Below, in pieces: positions 63,475-64,000 of a DNA stretch of 64,000 nucleotides. The notes under the pieces were generated by a model. The model had not been told where the DNA came from and searched no databases. It saw nothing but the letters and a program-made list of their open reading frames with translations. Both the position numbers and the translations under genes were made by a program. The number at the start of each line of letters is the position of its first letter. Positions within the stretch are counted from its first letter, which is position 1. Source of the DNA: Termitomyces sp. T153 (Eukaryota; Basidiomycota; Agaricomycetes; Agaricales; Lyophyllaceae); the NCBI GenBank assembly GCA_018296165.2, contig JACKQL020000011.1, positions 372,001-436,000 of the forward strand, written 5' to 3'.

Positions 63475-64000
63475 TTGTTTCGTGTCATAATTAGATATTT
63501 AACTGCACAGGTAGAGCTTCATGACCACCTTGTAACATAGCACCATATACATGTGTCACTGTCATTAATAGTTGTAGGACATTAACGTCTATAGTAATGC
63601 ATCAAGACATAGAGGTCGATCCACAAATGGAGTGATCTCTTCCTTCTTTTTTCCATTCGTAGCGCGGACGGTTGACGTTGAAGAATCAAGCGAACACCTA
63701 GTTGTCTGATTGAGAATCCGCTCCGATGTTAGGCACTAGTGGTGGGCACATTTAACAACTATTGTTCGAATTCGACCTACCTGTCTTTGTCTTTGGTCCA
63801 TACAGTAGATCGCCGCGACGGAGAAAGTAGAAATACTAACGACAGTCTAAGCTCTATTGGTATTCCTTTCTTGTAGCTTTGGAGAACAAGACATTGTAAT
63901 GATAGGTGGGACTGAGATCGGAAGGCGGCGACGATGAGAGGAAGTGTCAAGTTAACAATGAATATGTGGCGAAGGGGGAGAATTGTGTCGAATTCACAAT
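63475..64000. other. 3' flank of the C2H2 gene; nothing recognised
   Basis: CpG content is normal and no open frame of note is present. It should include the polyadenylation region of the C2H2 gene. Confidence 0.4.

Overview
The window comes from a filamentous basidiomycete, most likely a mushroom-forming agaricomycete. The evidence is many short (about 42-60 nt, a few longer) GT-AG introns with CTNAC-like branch points, fungal versions of housekeeping proteins, and chromodomain Ty3/Gypsy retrotransposons. Exon structures below were worked out by hand from splice sites, phase and protein-family motifs. No transcript data were available.

Layout: (1) About 1-7590 is a CpG-starved block of decayed transposon sequence that includes a broken non-LTR reverse transcriptase. 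(2) About 7590-29110 is a normal gene island: 14-3-3 protein, GPI inositol-deacylase (BST1/PGAP1), a KDM5/Lid2-type histone H3K4 demethylase, TFIIB, a small membrane protein, acyl-protein thioesterase, and the tRNA m1G9 methyltransferase TRM10. (3) About 29110-58060 is a nested transposon block. It holds a tyrosine-recombinase-like gene cut by a Tc1/mariner element with long terminal inverted repeats, several CpG-depleted Gypsy remnants (called B, C and D here), and one much younger GC-rich Ty3/Gypsy chromovirus (element A, 39567-51511, 998-bp LTRs, target duplication CCCTC) inserted into the gag region of decayed element B. (4) About 58060-64000 is a second gene island with NDUFAF5 (complex I assembly) and a divergent three-finger C2H2 protein.

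The gene islands cover ordinary cell functions (signalling, GPI-anchor remodelling, chromatin, transcription initiation, tRNA modification, protein depalmitoylation, mitochondrial assembly), and nothing suggests a cluster acting in one pathway. Two gene pairs are tightly divergent and probably share promoters: APT/TRM10 (148 bp apart) and NDUFAF5/C2H2 (123 bp apart).

The unusual biology is in the Gypsy elements. Element A carries (a) two complete retropepsin domains in tandem; (b) a primer-binding site that is the exact complement of 13 nt at the predicted 5' end of its own transcript, implying Tf1-like self-priming, with the same sequence and TATA spacing in two other LTRs; and (c) an accessory gene on the opposite strand between pol and the 3' LTR, with a spliceosomal intron and a double C-x2-C-x6-C cluster. 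A decayed second copy of this gene sits at the same place in element D. In element A the gene is split by a solo LTR with its own target duplication. Nonsense changes in element A all fit C-to-T or G-to-A transitions, mostly CGA to TGA, and the older elements have lost almost all CpG, which points to cytosine methylation and deamination as the genome's transposon control.
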